A stretch of 64,000 nt of DNA from Saccoglossus kowalevskii (lineage: Eukaryota > Hemichordata > Enteropneusta > Harrimaniidae): the NCBI RefSeq assembly GCF_000003605.2, contig NW_003131856.1, positions 128,783 to 192,782 on the forward strand, written 5' to 3'. The position numbers and the translations under genes are program-made. Below, one piece after another: positions 62,581 through 64,000 of the stretch. The notes beneath the pieces are model-generated. The model had not been told where the DNA came from. It searched no databases and saw only the letters and a program-made list of their open reading frames with translations. The stretch's first letter is position 1, and each line of letters starts with the position of its first letter.

Positions 62581-64000
62581 ATTTTCATCCAGAAATAACC
62601 TTTCCCCTGTGTCATATAAATGTACCAGGCCGAGGTCAAACTAGTATTTTTTTTGGACAAATACGGTATCTCGTAGATGTTGAAGGTAGGTCGCGTAGTC
62701 GAATACATTGTTATCAGGTTGTTTATCTCAAATCCATCAGAAAGTAATACCCAAAGTATACCTCTTTATTTTGGCGGCGTACAGTTAAATTATTCAAACG
62801 ATTATTAATTAAAAATTACCGATTTTGCAAATAGGTCAATATGTCAACATTCGCGGTCATGATGAAACTCGGAATGCTCGAAATCGCCGTGTGCGAGATA
62901 TGTGTACGTGTGACGGTTGCACCCAACTGTACCTCTACGACTATTTCCCACGATGCATCACTTCAAGTTTCAGTCACAGTCGACAAGAGTAAAGAAACTG
63001 ACATGTGGCGTTGTGCTGATTTATGTAGTTCGCATGAGCTGTGAAACGTACATGTCACTCGTCAAACCGCGTGTGCATAATTACGAAGTAAGTGATTTCG
63101 TCTACCTGGATTATCAAACATTAATATGGGTATGGATGTGAAATCTACATCAAAGAGGCCCCACAAAACGCTGAAATTTACCACGCATCATTTCAAAACA
63201 ACGCTATGTATCAGAGGCACATTTTTATTCATTTCCGGTAATATCAAACAAATAGATATATAAATAGAACTACTGGAACTCTTTGAATTCAATAAACACT
63301 CGACATCCGGACATTTGTGCATAACTCAACATGCGCGCTACAGTGATTCAGTGACCCTTTCTCTGGATCTAAGTTTTGCTCAACAACAGTATCGCCACCG
63401 TGAGTGTGCCTGCAATTTGGGAAAATTAAGGATGGATGGATGGACCACGAAGAATGAAAACAAAAATAAATCGCGCTCAAGCATGACTTACCTTGATGTA
63501 GTTGCCATGGTTATAGGTAGTGTGATCATACGGGTGCGTCGTCTATTGAATTAATGTTCAAATGTACCCAACCATGTCCCAGTAAGCAGCGTAGTTTACG
63601 TGAAGGTTGCACAATGTGTAATGTGTTCATCAATTCCCCTGGCGAGAAAAATTACAATATTCATTCATGGTGTTATTTATAAATCCCATCTTGCAGGTCA
63701 CTGTCAGCATATTTTGCTTGACGTCACCGTATTCTGAAAGAGGTTGGGTATATTTATTTCTCTTGTAGTTGGACGAGATTATACTAGCTCGATAACAGAT
63801 CAACCGCTTATTTATATAAAATGAAGAACGCGGCATGTGCTCACTGTGATTTACACAAGGATGTGTATTAAGGCCAACGCCGCACTCGAGGGGAGAGAGG
63901 GAGAGAGGGCGATACATATAATCTCCCCCAGGTCAAGTAAAAGTGTAGTTACGCAGGACGTCCTAGATTAAAATGTTTTTACATATGGAGCAAGAGGAGG
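62581..64000. other. KCNN intron 2, last part in window
   Basis: No channel exon is recognised. TGACGTCA lies at 63719, and a GA-rich tract (GAGAGAGGGAGAGAGGG) at 63893. Confidence 0.55.

Larger units (their letters stand above)
40840..63726. promoter_or_regulatory. Eight perfect CRE palindromes (TGACGTCA)
   Basis: Exact 8-mers start at 40840, 41826, 44544, 45698, 55990, 59605, 62113 and 63719; a ninth (7845) lies inside the element at 7651-8635. This octamer is the CREB/ATF consensus. In DNA of this composition less than one is expected per 64 kb. The sites flank and enter the KCNN gene. Binding is not shown. Confidence 0.5.

Noticed and set aside
1-64000. tRNA, rRNA or snRNA genes
   Set aside because: I looked for the tRNA T-loop GTTCRA context with pairing arms and found none; nothing resembles rRNA or spliceosomal RNA.

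Overview
This is AT-rich nuclear DNA from a multicellular animal, most likely a non-vertebrate bilaterian. The evidence is multi-exon genes with GT-AG introns, two animal protein families, many short palindromic transposons and satellite DNA. I cannot name the species. Three runs of N mark assembly gaps (19142-19191, 42205-42437, 62349-62580).

Left third (1-21917, + strand): the gene for VPS33B, a Sec1/Munc18 (SM) protein of endosome-lysosome trafficking. Seventeen coding exons can be placed by splice sites, phase and similarity to the vertebrate protein as I remember it. They join into one open frame of 527 codons including the stop. The N-terminal exons lie left of the window. The introns hold palindromic MITEs, minisatellites, a tyrosine-recombinase-like fragment inside a short inverted-repeat element, and a second copy of exon 13 beside an assembly gap.

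Middle (about 22-54.8 kb): a gene-poor stretch of some 33 kb in which I recognise no conserved protein. Its main landmark is a satellite array at 36.2-39.3 kb. It is built of 18-bp monomers, and four variant monomers form a 72-bp higher-order unit repeated about 33 times. Other contents are a MITE at 31.8 kb, two related MITE subfamilies with TTAAAG ends, an (ATTT)n tract around a gap, a tandem duplication at 43.3 kb, a minisatellite at 46.5-46.8 kb and isolated regulatory-type motifs.

Right end (about 54.9-64 kb, + strand): the 5' part of a small-conductance calcium-activated potassium channel gene (SK, KCNN family). A coding exon at 57429-58148 carries a lineage-specific cytoplasmic N-terminus, the conserved pre-S1 block and S1. 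A second exon at 58904-58999 carries S2. The pore and calmodulin-binding parts lie right of the window. A likely promoter at about 54.9 kb (perfect NRF1 palindrome plus TATA box) and a non-coding 5' exon pair are proposed. The perfect CRE palindrome TGACGTCA occurs nine times in the window, eight of them between 40.8 and 63.8 kb.

The two genes have no known shared pathway; they are simply neighbours on one strand. I found no RNA gene, CRISPR array or clearly new gene system. The most unusual structures are the nested satellite, the non-3n duplicated exon, and the excess of CRE and NRF1-type palindromes on the channel-gene side.
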